Below are positions 16,739-24,802 of a stretch of DNA of 64,000 nucleotides, piece by piece. Positions within the stretch are counted from its first letter, which is position 1, and every line of letters begins with the position of its first letter. The position numbers and the translations under genes are program-made. The notes beneath the pieces are model-generated. The model was not told the DNA's origin. It saw nothing but the letters and a program-made list of their open reading frames with translations, and made no database searches. This DNA is from Paenibacillus polysaccharolyticus (lineage in GTDB: Bacteria > Bacillota > Bacilli > Paenibacillales > Paenibacillaceae): positions 107,119-171,118 of the forward strand of contig NZ_FMVM01000018.1 in the NCBI RefSeq assembly GCF_900102085.1, in the 5' to 3' direction.

Positions 16739-19135
16739 ATGAACAACGTACTTATGAATCAGACGAAAGCCGAGGCTAATGCGGATGAGGCTTATCGTCA
16801 CGCAGAGCAGAAAGCATCTCAGTATTTTGTGACACTCTCTCAGCAACTGCTGAATAATACTCATATAGATACACTTACGAAAGATTTTAGAATTTGGCAA
16901 AAAAAACATATCCATCGTTGGGGCTGGTTATCCTGGTTCGCTGGCAAAAGAAAACCGGATGCCACTGATATTCAGAAATATATGCATTGGCTCAATGCGA
17001 AAGGCAAGATCGATGATTATCTGGATCGCAGCATCTCATACATCTACATGCGCGATCTGGGGCAGGCGCTGGATAACCCGAAAACAAAAGACAAGATTCA
17101 GCGTATCGCTAAGGATACCCAAGCATATTTTATGCGTGTCGCAAGTGAACAACAACGTCAGGCTGACTACATAAGCCCGGCAGCATTATATCGATGGGGA
17201 CAGCGAGAACAAATTGAAGAGGCAGTCATCTGGGTGATGGACAAATTAAAACATGTTGCAGCAAACATCCCACCAGAACTCGATGCGGCACAGGCTCAAC
17301 GTAAACTGATCAAGATTATTCTGGGTGTCGTGCTTCACGTCGATGATGAGCTTACAGAGGACACGCCGCGGGAGGAACGGATCGCAAAGCTTGATGCAGC
17401 CATCAGGCTGGGTTATTCCTACGGTTTAACATACCCTTTTGTGGATGATCTTCTCGATTCTCAGGCGCTGACTACACAGGAAAAGGAACAGTATTCGGCG
17501 ATGATACAACAAGCACTGCTTACCGGCATTGTGCCTGATCTTGGAGAATGGAAGGGACCTCAGCTTGAAGTGATTCGGTATGTACACTCCGAGCTTCGAG
17601 AGGCCTTTGAATATATTCGGAACTATCAGCATGAGGAGATGCGGCACACTTTTTTTGAACAGTCTTATGTGTTCTTTCAATCTCAGGAGATCGATCGTGG
17701 CAAGAAATTATCCAATGCGCATTATACGAATGAAGAGCTGTACATTCCGATCATTATCAAGTCGGCGTCGTCCAGGTTGATTGTTCGTTCTGTTCTGAGC
17801 GCACCGGAAGATGAAGGGTTTGATCTGCGCACCTTCCATTACGGGATTTATAATCAGCTTGCGGATGATTTTGCGGATATGTTCGATGATATGCAGGACG
17901 AGGCCGTGACACCTTACACGTATTATTTGAAATATCGTGACCTGCGTCCGGATTTGATTAACCCGTATGAGCTGTACTGGGCAGTCATCTCGTTTCTAAT
18001 CCATGATGTCTACCATTCCAATGCCAAGGCGAGGGAGGTTATCCTGGATCGTGCGATTAACGGGCTGAAGCGTTGCAGAGAGCGGCTCGGTCAGGCGAAG
18101 TATGACGAGGTCATGACGATCTTTGCTTCAGGCCAACCTGAACTTAATCACGCGGTGCAACAAATGGTGCGAAAAGCAGATGACGTGGACTTTCTGGATA
18201 AATTGTTACGGGATCAGGTTGTTTCGCAGCTCAGTAATGATAAACAAGAGAAAGAGTCGTTCCAGCAGACGATCCGAACGGTACGTGAGCAGATCAATGT
18301 AGAACTTCAGATCAACAAAGCCGCTGAGGAGCTCGAAATGAAGGGGAAGCTGATGGACGCGGCTAACTACAGTCTGCAAGGGGATGGCAAACGTCTGCGT
18401 CCGATCCTGACTTGGGTCATGGGTGTTCAGGAGTACGGGCTTAGCGAGTCGGCAATCACGCCGTTGTTACGCTCCATGGAATATATGCATACCGCTTCAC
18501 TCATCTTTGATGATCTGCCCACACAGGATAATGCCGAGATAAGACGTGGACGTTCTACGCTTCATCAGTTGCATAATAGCGCGACGGCAGAACTCACAGG
18601 ACTATTCCTGATTCAGCGAGCGATTCGTGAGCAGTCTTCATTGAACCGATTTGATGCGCAAACGGTGTTGAAGCTGATTCAATATTCGGCTATAAAAGCA
18701 GAAGATATGTGTATGGGTCAGGCGATGGATCTTGATTCGAAAGGGAAGCTGCTCTCGCTGGAGGAGCTAAACACGATTTGTTTTTACAAAACAGGCATTG
18801 CCTTTGAGGCGGCACTGGTTATGCCAGCGATTTTGGCAGAAGTAAAAGATGAGGAGATTGACGCGCTAAAAGCGTTTGCGTATCATGCAGGCATTGCTTT
18901 TCAGATCAGGGACGACTTGCTGGACTATGGAGGAGATCAACAAACCCTTGGCAAACCTGCTGGTCAGGATGAGCGAAATAACAATTCAACCTTTGTATCC
19001 ATTCTGGGAGAGACAGGTGCTCAAAAAGCGCTGTGGGAGCATTACTGTCTTGCTACGGATGCATTACGTCAAATGCCTAAACCGATTCCATTTTTAAAAC
19101 ATCTGCTGGATTATCTCGTCGGCCGTGAACGGTAA
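16739..19135 (+). CDS. two-part class I isoprenoid enzyme with C-terminal polyprenyl synthetase domain
   Basis: A 798-residue soluble, helical protein. The C-terminal about 290 residues are a trans-polyprenyl synthetase: GDGKRLRP, first Asp-rich motif DDLPTQD starting at D591, RRGRSTLH, and second motif DDLLD at D725. The N-terminal about 500 residues hold two further Asp-rich motifs, VDDLLDS (D236) and DDFADMFDDMQDE (D376), spaced about 140 residues apart as in class I terpenoid enzymes. A prenyl donor synthase fused to a second class I domain is plausible. GAGGGA lies 7 nt before the ATG at 16739; an in-frame TTG at 16724 is less likely. There are no terpene neighbours, so the product is unknown. 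Confidence 0.8.
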   Translation: MNNVLMNQTKAEANADEAYRHAEQKASQYFVTLSQQLLNNTHIDTLTKDFRIWQKKHIHRWGWLSWFAGKRKPDATDIQKYMHWLNAKGKIDDYLDRSISYIYMRDLGQALDNPKTKDKIQRIAKDTQAYFMRVASEQQRQADYISPAALYRWGQREQIEEAVIWVMDKLKHVAANIPPELDAAQAQRKLIKIILGVVLHVDDELTEDTPREERIAKLDAAIRLGYSYGLTYPFVDDLLDSQALTTQEKEQYSAMIQQALLTGIVPDLGEWKGPQLEVIRYVHSELREAFEYIRNYQHEEMRHTFFEQSYVFFQSQEIDRGKKLSNAHYTNEELYIPIIIKSASSRLIVRSVLSAPEDEGFDLRTFHYGIYNQLADDFADMFDDMQDEAVTPYTYYLKYRDLRPDLINPYELYWAVISFLIHDVYHSNAKAREVILDRAINGLKRCRERLGQAKYDEVMTIFASGQPELNHAVQQMVRKADDVDFLDKLLRDQVVSQLSNDKQEKESFQQTIRTVREQINVELQINKAAEELEMKGKLMDAANYSLQGDGKRLRPILTWVMGVQEYGLSESAITPLLRSMEYMHTASLIFDDLPTQDNAEIRRGRSTLHQLHNSATAELTGLFLIQRAIREQSSLNRFDAQTVLKLIQYSAIKAEDMCMGQAMDLDSKGKLLSLEELNTICFYKTGIAFEAALVMPAILAEVKDEEIDALKAFAYHAGIAFQIRDDLLDYGGDQQTLGKPAGQDERNNNSTFVSILGETGAQKALWEHYCLATDALRQMPKPIPFLKHLLDYLVGRER

Positions 19136-19200
19136 GGCTAACATTGAGGCTTTAACGGATTTACCGAACTTATAACTGTTATTCGATGTATACTCAATAA

Positions 19201-19238
19201 AACCCTCACCCGTATTTTAACGGGGCTGAGGGTTATTT
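19201..19238. terminator. bidirectional terminator
   Basis: AACCCTCACCCG pairs with CGGGGCTGAGGGTT, with T-rich and A-rich flanks, between two convergent genes. Confidence 0.8.
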
Positions 19239-19240
19239 TA

Positions 19241-21010
19241 TTACGCATTTTTGATCCATAGCTTCGAGATATCCAGGAATCCAAACTCTGAAGTTTGCAT
19301 GCCGTAGAAACTCTGGTGCAATTCCGCTTTTTTGTTCATATGACATCCGTACAACATCCAGCTATTTTCCCGCAGCAATTCTTCAGCCTGCTCCAGAAGC
19401 TCGCTACGCTCGTTGTGAGGAAGCTGTGGAAAGGCGTCCAGCAGGGAATCCAATATGGATTGAAGCTCGGGAGTCATGTACTCATGGAGCGTATTGCTTT
19501 GGTTTTTGAAAAAGTGAATCATGCCATACTGCCAGTCGTCCTCCAGTATTTCTTCTCTGAGAATCAAAGGTGCATCTGAGGTCTTAACGACATCCAGATA
19601 ATCGTCAAAAGGTTCAAGGTCAATTCTTAACCCAATTTGAAGTGCGCGTTGTTGTATCCACTCCGCCACATCGGAATCTTTGTTTTTCTTATAAGATAAC
19701 AAGAAGGATTCTCCTTGATAACCCGATTGTTCAAGCAATGCTTGAGCATCGGCGAGTGATGTGGCTTCCCAGCTCTGTGCAGCGCTTTTCCAAGGGAGAA
19801 AACTGCTGGCGGGTGTAATTCGATTTTCACCCAAATCGTTCACCAGGTTGACCGGATCATAGACGATGCGCATGGCCTGACGGAAAGGCAGTGTATGATG
19901 GCAACCCTGGACATTGAAGTTGAAAAGCATATACTGACATCCCAGTGCAGGATAGTCGATATAGTGAGGTCGCTCATGACTGCTTCCATTCAGACTAAGC
20001 CGGTCAGTACCAGACATATCATAATAACCGTCGCTTGAAGCCGGCTCAGGGAGAAACCAGATGTGGATCTGATCGAGATGAGGACGGAAACCAAAATAAG
20101 CATCAAATGCCTTCAATTTAATCACATCTTCATTCATCTCGGTGATCTGAAACGGGCCTGTGCCGACCAAATTCTGGTTCGAGTCATAATCCGCGGGCAG
20201 TACCGTCATGCGAATACAACTGAACAGATGCAGAAAAAAACGGTTCGCCCGATGCAATATAAACCTGATGCAATAATCACCGTTCACTTCTGTTCGCTTA
20301 ATATCACGGTACAGCCACAAAGACGAACAATTTGTATCAAACAAACGCATCAATGAAGCCTGAACATCATGAGATGTCATCACACGTCCGTCATGGAAAC
20401 GAACCCCTTTTCGCAAATAGAATACCCATTCTTTATGGTCTTTGTTAGATTCCCATGTATGTGCAAGTGCGGGTAAGAAGGTATCGGTGTGGGCGTTATA
20501 AGTAATCAGTGTGTTGCATATTTGGCCAAGAAGATAGGTTTCAAAAGCCGTATAAACCGAAGCCGGGTCCAGATCACCCAGTTGACGTGATCTCAACATG
20601 CGAAGTGTATCCTGGCCAGAGGCGGTTTCGGTGTAACTGCGAAATCCCATCTGGTCATGAAGAGTAAGCATCAGTTTTTCCCGCATCAAGTCATCGATTT
20701 GCACACTTCCAATCAACTCGATGGCTTCTTTCAGTTTGCCTTTGAATAACAGTTCAGTAAAGTTGGATTCTAAAGCATCATTCAGACTTCGCAGTAGTGT
20801 AAGCTCGGAATGATGGCCTCGTCCACGTCCAGGTTTCCAATGGATAAAATTCTGATCTTCCAGCTTTCGTAGAATGAATTTAACATTGCGTGGAGTGCAA
20901 CAGAGGATGGAGGACAGATTCTCAATCGTTACGGGTACAGGTTCATTGATCTTAATCGAGAGCATATCAGAGCCAGCAAGTCTTAAAAAGTGAGTGTATA
21001 TCGTATCCAT
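19241..21010 (-). CDS. SgrR-type transcription factor with solute-binding domain
   Basis: A 589-residue regulator. Residues 1-110 form a winged helix-turn-helix (CTPRNVKFILRKLEDQNFIHWKPGRGRGH). The remainder (about 150-585) resembles family 5 extracellular binding proteins (LAHTWESNKDHKEWVFYLRKGVRFHDG) but has no signal peptide, so it acts in the cytoplasm as a ligand sensor. In E. coli, SgrR responds to sugar-phosphate stress. It diverges from an MFS exporter, mirroring the SgrR/SetA pairing. An AAAAGTG inverted repeat lies between them. GGAGG precedes the ATG. Confidence 0.88.
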   Translation of the reverse strand: MDTIYTHFLRLAGSDMLSIKINEPVPVTIENLSSILCCTPRNVKFILRKLEDQNFIHWKPGRGRGHHSELTLLRSLNDALESNFTELLFKGKLKEAIELIGSVQIDDLMREKLMLTLHDQMGFRSYTETASGQDTLRMLRSRQLGDLDPASVYTAFETYLLGQICNTLITYNAHTDTFLPALAHTWESNKDHKEWVFYLRKGVRFHDGRVMTSHDVQASLMRLFDTNCSSLWLYRDIKRTEVNGDYCIRFILHRANRFFLHLFSCIRMTVLPADYDSNQNLVGTGPFQITEMNEDVIKLKAFDAYFGFRPHLDQIHIWFLPEPASSDGYYDMSGTDRLSLNGSSHERPHYIDYPALGCQYMLFNFNVQGCHHTLPFRQAMRIVYDPVNLVNDLGENRITPASSFLPWKSAAQSWEATSLADAQALLEQSGYQGESFLLSYKKNKDSDVAEWIQQRALQIGLRIDLEPFDDYLDVVKTSDAPLILREEILEDDWQYGMIHFFKNQSNTLHEYMTPELQSILDSLLDAFPQLPHNERSELLEQAEELLRENSWMLYGCHMNKKAELHQSFYGMQTSEFGFLDISKLWIKNA

Positions 21011-21034
21011 GTGTATAGATCCTCCATAAAGGTG

Positions 21035-21062
21035 AAAAGTGAGAATGAAACATTACACTTTT
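21035..21062. promoter_or_regulatory. candidate SgrR-type operator
   Basis: AAAAGTG (21035-21041) and CACTTTT (21056-21062) are exact inverted repeats 14 nt apart in the intergenic region shared by the regulator and the MFS gene. Confidence 0.45.
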
Positions 21063-21168
21063 ACTTCCCCCTTTTATCTTTACAATTATACCTATGAGGA
21101 TGAGAGAATTCATCCATTTTCGTAGCAACAGGATAGATAGAGAACGCAGCAAGATAGGAGAATGAAAG

Positions 21169-22407
21169 ATGAAGCATATTTTGAAGCAAATTCACCCGCT
21201 GGCCTGGACCATTATTATTGGGACGATGTTCGGGCGCCTCGTAACGTCGATGAGTATTCCGTTTCTGTCCATCTATCTGACACGTGTGCTTGAAGCCACG
21301 CCGACCCAGACGGGAATCACGGTTGCGGTAAGTTCACTGGCGGGAGTGCTCGTCAGCTTTTACGGGGGATATATCTCTGATCGAATCGGTCGCAAAATCG
21401 TTATGCTCGTCTCGGTATTTAGTTGGGCCGCTGTATTTTTCATTTTTGCGGCAGCTGAACATCTATGGGTGTTCTTTGTTGCAAACACGTTAAACGGTTT
21501 GTGCCGGGCTGTGTTTGAGCCAACCTCAAGAGCGTTGTTATCTGACATAACTTCACCGCAGAACAAACTGCTAGTGTTTAATCTGAGATATGCAGCGATT
21601 AACTTGGGGGTTGTGTTCGGGCCAATTATCGGATTTCAGCTGGGATCATCGGAATCGACGTTTCCTTTTGTGATCTCGGGGCTCGTTTATATTGCGTATG
21701 GTCTGATTCTGGGCCTTCAATTTAAACTGCATCACGCCAATTTGCCCGGACGTCTAGAGGTTATTGCACCTCGTCTGCGCGAAGCCCTCATGACCACCGG
21801 ACGGGATCGGGTATTCTTGCCTGTGCTAATTGGGACGACGTTTTGTGTGTTAGGTTATGGCCACTTCAGCTCTACGTTAGCTCAGTATCTGGCGAGAAGT
21901 CCAATCTTTGAAAATGGAAGTCAGATGTTCTCGTATATGCTCTCACTCAACGCGATCACCGTGCTCATCATCCAGTATCCACTCGTTCGTACTTTCCGGA
22001 ATGCACCGCCGCTTGTACCGCTTATTTTGGGGAATCTGCTCGTTGCCGCAAGTCTGTTGTTATTTGGTCTAGCCGAAGGGATTGTACTGATGATGATAAG
22101 TGTCATCTTGTTTACAGTAGGGGAAGTACTACTCTTTACCATGATGGATATGCTTATCGACCGAATTGCAAAGCCTGAATGGAAAGGAACGTATTTTGGT
22201 ACAATCGGTTTCAACAATATTGGAAATGTTGCGGCTCCGGTCATTGGTGGGTTGCTGTTAAGCCAGTTTGGTGCGGGAAATGGACTTGCCGTCTTTATTC
22301 CCATTGCTATAACGACTGCACTCGGGGTTCCTTTTCTACTGATAGCACATAAGCGACTTGTCAGCAGAGAAAAGCAAACACCTGAATCTGTACAAATTGG
22401 ACTCTAA
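21169..22407 (+). CDS. MFS transporter, probable efflux
   Basis: A 412-residue membrane protein with 12 predicted segments. GGYISDRIGRKIVM between TM2 and TM3 is the MFS signature loop. It resembles DHA1/MdtH-like exporters. The ATG at 21169 follows GGAGAATGAAAG. Divergent linkage to an SgrR-type regulator suggests it exports a sugar or sugar analogue sensed by that regulator, as SetA does in enterobacteria; this is inferred from context. Confidence 0.85.
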   Translation: MKHILKQIHPLAWTIIIGTMFGRLVTSMSIPFLSIYLTRVLEATPTQTGITVAVSSLAGVLVSFYGGYISDRIGRKIVMLVSVFSWAAVFFIFAAAEHLWVFFVANTLNGLCRAVFEPTSRALLSDITSPQNKLLVFNLRYAAINLGVVFGPIIGFQLGSSESTFPFVISGLVYIAYGLILGLQFKLHHANLPGRLEVIAPRLREALMTTGRDRVFLPVLIGTTFCVLGYGHFSSTLAQYLARSPIFENGSQMFSYMLSLNAITVLIIQYPLVRTFRNAPPLVPLILGNLLVAASLLLFGLAEGIVLMMISVILFTVGEVLLFTMMDMLIDRIAKPEWKGTYFGTIGFNNIGNVAAPVIGGLLLSQFGAGNGLAVFIPIAITTALGVPFLLIAHKRLVSREKQTPESVQIGL

Positions 22408-22443
22408 CAGATGAAGTAAATAACAATTAAGTTAATAATTATG

Positions 22444-22472
22444 TTGACGTATAAAGAATGAGCGAATACAAT
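22444..22472 (+). promoter_or_regulatory. promoter of the ABC exporter leader
   Basis: TTGACG (22444-22449), a 17-nt spacer and TACAAT (22467-22472). Transcription would start near 22480 and pass through a leader of about 250 nt before a terminator. Confidence 0.72.
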
Positions 22473-22506
22473 AAACAACAAATATGTGGAACGGGTGGGA
22501 TAAACA

Positions 22507-22557
22507 ATGATGGATCAGCCAGCGCAGGTGCTTCAACCAATAATTGAATATGCATGA
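22507..22557 (+). CDS. candidate leader peptide, 16 residues
   Basis: ATG ATG GAT... encodes MMDQPAQVLQPIIEYA followed by TGA, preceded by GGGTGGGA as a possible ribosome site 5-6 nt away. Eight bases just after its stop (GTGACATT, 22563-22570) are exactly complementary to AATGTCAC (22665-22672), and an intrinsic terminator follows at 22702. The position and size fit a ribosome-sensing leader peptide like that of B. subtilis bmrBCD. No experimental or conservation evidence is available here. Confidence 0.5.
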   Translation: MMDQPAQVLQPIIEYA

Positions 22558-22701
22558 GCATAGTGACATTATCCAGGTAGAGTATTGACCATGTTTGGAC
22601 AGTCCAGCTTACTGCAATCCTGTCTGGACGCTCATTCATACTGCGATGTTAGAGAAGAAGCTGAAATGTCACATTTTCTGGCTGGCTTTTCGATCCAATC
22701 A

Positions 22702-22740
22702 AGCTGTAGATGAACTTCGTTCATCTATGGCTTTTTTTTC
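22702..22740 (+). terminator. leader terminator upstream of the ABC exporter genes
   Basis: A continuous 14-bp stem runs from AGCTGTAGATGAAC to GTTCATCTATGGCT with a TTC loop, including two G-U pairs, followed by eight T. It lies inside the transcribed leader of the ABC genes, so it should act as an attenuator. Confidence 0.85.
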
Positions 22741-22771
22741 ATTCCACCAGACGGTTCACATGGAAAGGAGC

Positions 22772-22855
22772 ATGAGTAAGAGTAAAAGTGAAAGGAAAAA
22801 AGCAAGAACTGAAATCGATTCCAAGTTGTTACTTAAGTTCGATCTATATCCATAA
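22772..22855 (+). CDS. micro-ORF 1, 27 residues
   Basis: GAAAGGAG ends only 2-3 nt before the ATG at 22772. The product starts MSKSKSERKKARTEIDSK and ends with a short hydrophobic tail, LLLKFDLYP. It is basic and has no signal peptide. It lies after the leader terminator and before the ABC genes. I do not recognise it; it may be a real micropeptide or a translated leader. Confidence 0.45.
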   Translation: MSKSKSERKKARTEIDSKLLLKFDLYP

Positions 22856-22872
22856 GAAAGGAAGAATAAACT

Positions 22873-22950
22873 ATGGTTAATGCATGCAAACAATGTGTTT
22901 CTTCGGGAGGCCTTGCTGATTACAATACGCTCATACATGATTCGTCATAG
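22873..22950 (+). CDS. micro-ORF 2, 25 residues
   Basis: AAGGAAG lies about 8 nt before the ATG at 22873, 17 nt after micro-ORF 1 stops. The product MVNACKQCVSSGGLADYNTL... holds two Cys (CKQC) and several Ser and Thr. It precedes the ABC exporter start by about 107 nt. No modification enzymes are nearby. Function is unknown. Confidence 0.4.
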   Translation: MVNACKQCVSSGGLADYNTLIHDSS

Positions 22951-23056
22951 CGAAGGTAATCAAAAGTGTAGTTGGAAGATTCAACATTCAAATGATAATT
23001 ATGCGCGAGTCAAAGTATAAATCCGAGTGAAATTTTTAATTAAAGGGGTGGGGCTG

Positions 23057-24802
23057 GTGCCCAAAACAGAAAAACGCTCCATGTCATGGCTGCTACGATA
23101 TTTAAAGCCGGTGAAAGGCAAGCTGGCCGTGTTGCTGATCATGTTGTTAACATCAACAGGGCTGCAGCTTCTCAATCCACAGATTATTCAACGTTTCATT
23201 GATACGGCTGCAAGCGGCGGGATTCTGGGTGATCTGGTACAACTTGCCGGGCTTTTCCTGCTCATTGCTGTGAGCAATCAATTGATCACGATCGCGGTCA
23301 GTTATTTAGGAAACGATGTAGCCTGGCGAGCAACCAACCGGATGCGTGGAGATTTACTGAAACATTGCCTGAGGCTGGATATGCGTTTTCATAACGTCAA
23401 AACACCTGGAGAGATGATTGAACGCGTGGATGGCGATGTAACGAGCATTTCGAACTTCTTCGCCATGTTTATCGTACAGGTCATCGGCAGTTTTGTTCTG
23501 CTCGCAGGTATTCTGGGATTCATGTTTACGATTAATGTGCCAATCGCACTGGTTATGACCGTATTTACGTTATTATCTATTCTGTTCATGGTCATTATTC
23601 GCAATCTTGGAGTGGAGTCTTCCAAAAATGAGCGCGCCGCCAGTGCTTCCTTATTCAGCTTGATTGAGGAACGAATTGCCGGTATTGAGGACGTGCAGGC
23701 GAATGGACATGTACCATATGTGATGAACCGATTCTTTCGTACGATGCGCACCGTTTTCCTCAAAGGCCGGAAGGCATGGATGCTCAGGGTTATCCCTTGG
23801 AACACCACGGTGGTCATGTTTATTGTATCCGTTACGGTCGTTTTGCTTCTGGGTGTGCACTACTATATCGACGGTGCAATCAGCATTGGAACCTTGTTTT
23901 TGATCTATCAATACAGCCAGATGTTGAATGAACCTATCGAGTTGCTTGGCGATCAGGTACAGGAGTTTCAAAAGGCAAAATCAGGTATGCTTCGTTCAAG
24001 CGAATTATTGTCTTTACGAAGCGAGATTGAGGACGGAAGCGAAGAGAGGTTACCTGATGGCCCGCTTGGACTGGAGTTTAATCAGGTGTATTTCAGTTAC
24101 AATGAGGATAAACCTGTGCTTCAGGATATCACCTTTGCGGTGAAACCGGGAGAACGGCTAGGCATCATCGGTCGAACGGGAAGTGGAAAATCAAGTCTGA
24201 GCCGTGTTCTTCTACGTCTGTACAATCTGGATCAGGGCACGATTCGTATCGGTGGAACTGATATTACGAAGTTATCCATGCAGGCTCTGTATCGCAGAGT
24301 GGGGATGGTGACACAGGATGTGCAGTTGTTTGATGGTACGCTACGTGACAATCTGACTTTGTTTAATTCAGAAGTATCGGATGCCATGATTAAGCAAACA
24401 ACAGAGCGACTGGGGTTACATCACTGGATTGATACACAGCCGGAAGGCTTGGATACACATCTAACTGCAGGAGGTGCTTCATTATCCGCAGGGGAAGCGC
24501 AGCTCTTCGCTTTGACCCGTGTATTTCTAACGGAGCCGAGTCTGGTCATACTGGATGAGCCTTCTTCACGGCTTGATGCAGCGACCGAGAATTTACTTCA
24601 ATCTGCTATTGATGAATTAATGAAACGATCAACAGGTATCATTATTGCGCATAGATTAGCCACGCTGGAGAAGGTGGATAAGATTATGGTTCTTGGTGGA
24701 GGCAAGCTGCTGGAATTCGGATCAAGAGTGGAGCTTGCGAATAATCCGTCCTCCCATTATGCACGACTTCTGGTCACGGGCCAAGAGGAGGAACTGGCAT
24801 GA
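23057..24802 (+). CDS. ABC exporter half-transporter, first subunit
   Basis: A 581-residue protein with a six-helix membrane domain (about 15-310) and a nucleotide-binding domain (about 335-575). Walker A is GRTGSGKSS, Walker B LVILDEPSS (catalytic Glu present) and H-loop IIAHRLAT. The signature is a degenerate LSAGEAQ instead of LSGGQ. The GTG at 23057 is chosen because AAAGGGG lies 8 nt upstream; GTGs at 23027 and 23048 are in frame. The stop overlaps the next start (ATGA). The pattern fits a BmrC/BmrD-like heterodimeric multidrug exporter. Confidence 0.88.
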   Translation: MPKTEKRSMSWLLRYLKPVKGKLAVLLIMLLTSTGLQLLNPQIIQRFIDTAASGGILGDLVQLAGLFLLIAVSNQLITIAVSYLGNDVAWRATNRMRGDLLKHCLRLDMRFHNVKTPGEMIERVDGDVTSISNFFAMFIVQVIGSFVLLAGILGFMFTINVPIALVMTVFTLLSILFMVIIRNLGVESSKNERAASASLFSLIEERIAGIEDVQANGHVPYVMNRFFRTMRTVFLKGRKAWMLRVIPWNTTVVMFIVSVTVVLLLGVHYYIDGAISIGTLFLIYQYSQMLNEPIELLGDQVQEFQKAKSGMLRSSELLSLRSEIEDGSEERLPDGPLGLEFNQVYFSYNEDKPVLQDITFAVKPGERLGIIGRTGSGKSSLSRVLLRLYNLDQGTIRIGGTDITKLSMQALYRRVGMVTQDVQLFDGTLRDNLTLFNSEVSDAMIKQTTERLGLHHWIDTQPEGLDTHLTAGGASLSAGEAQLFALTRVFLTEPSLVILDEPSSRLDAATENLLQSAIDELMKRSTGIIIAHRLATLEKVDKIMVLGGGKLLEFGSRVELANNPSSHYARLLVTGQEEELA

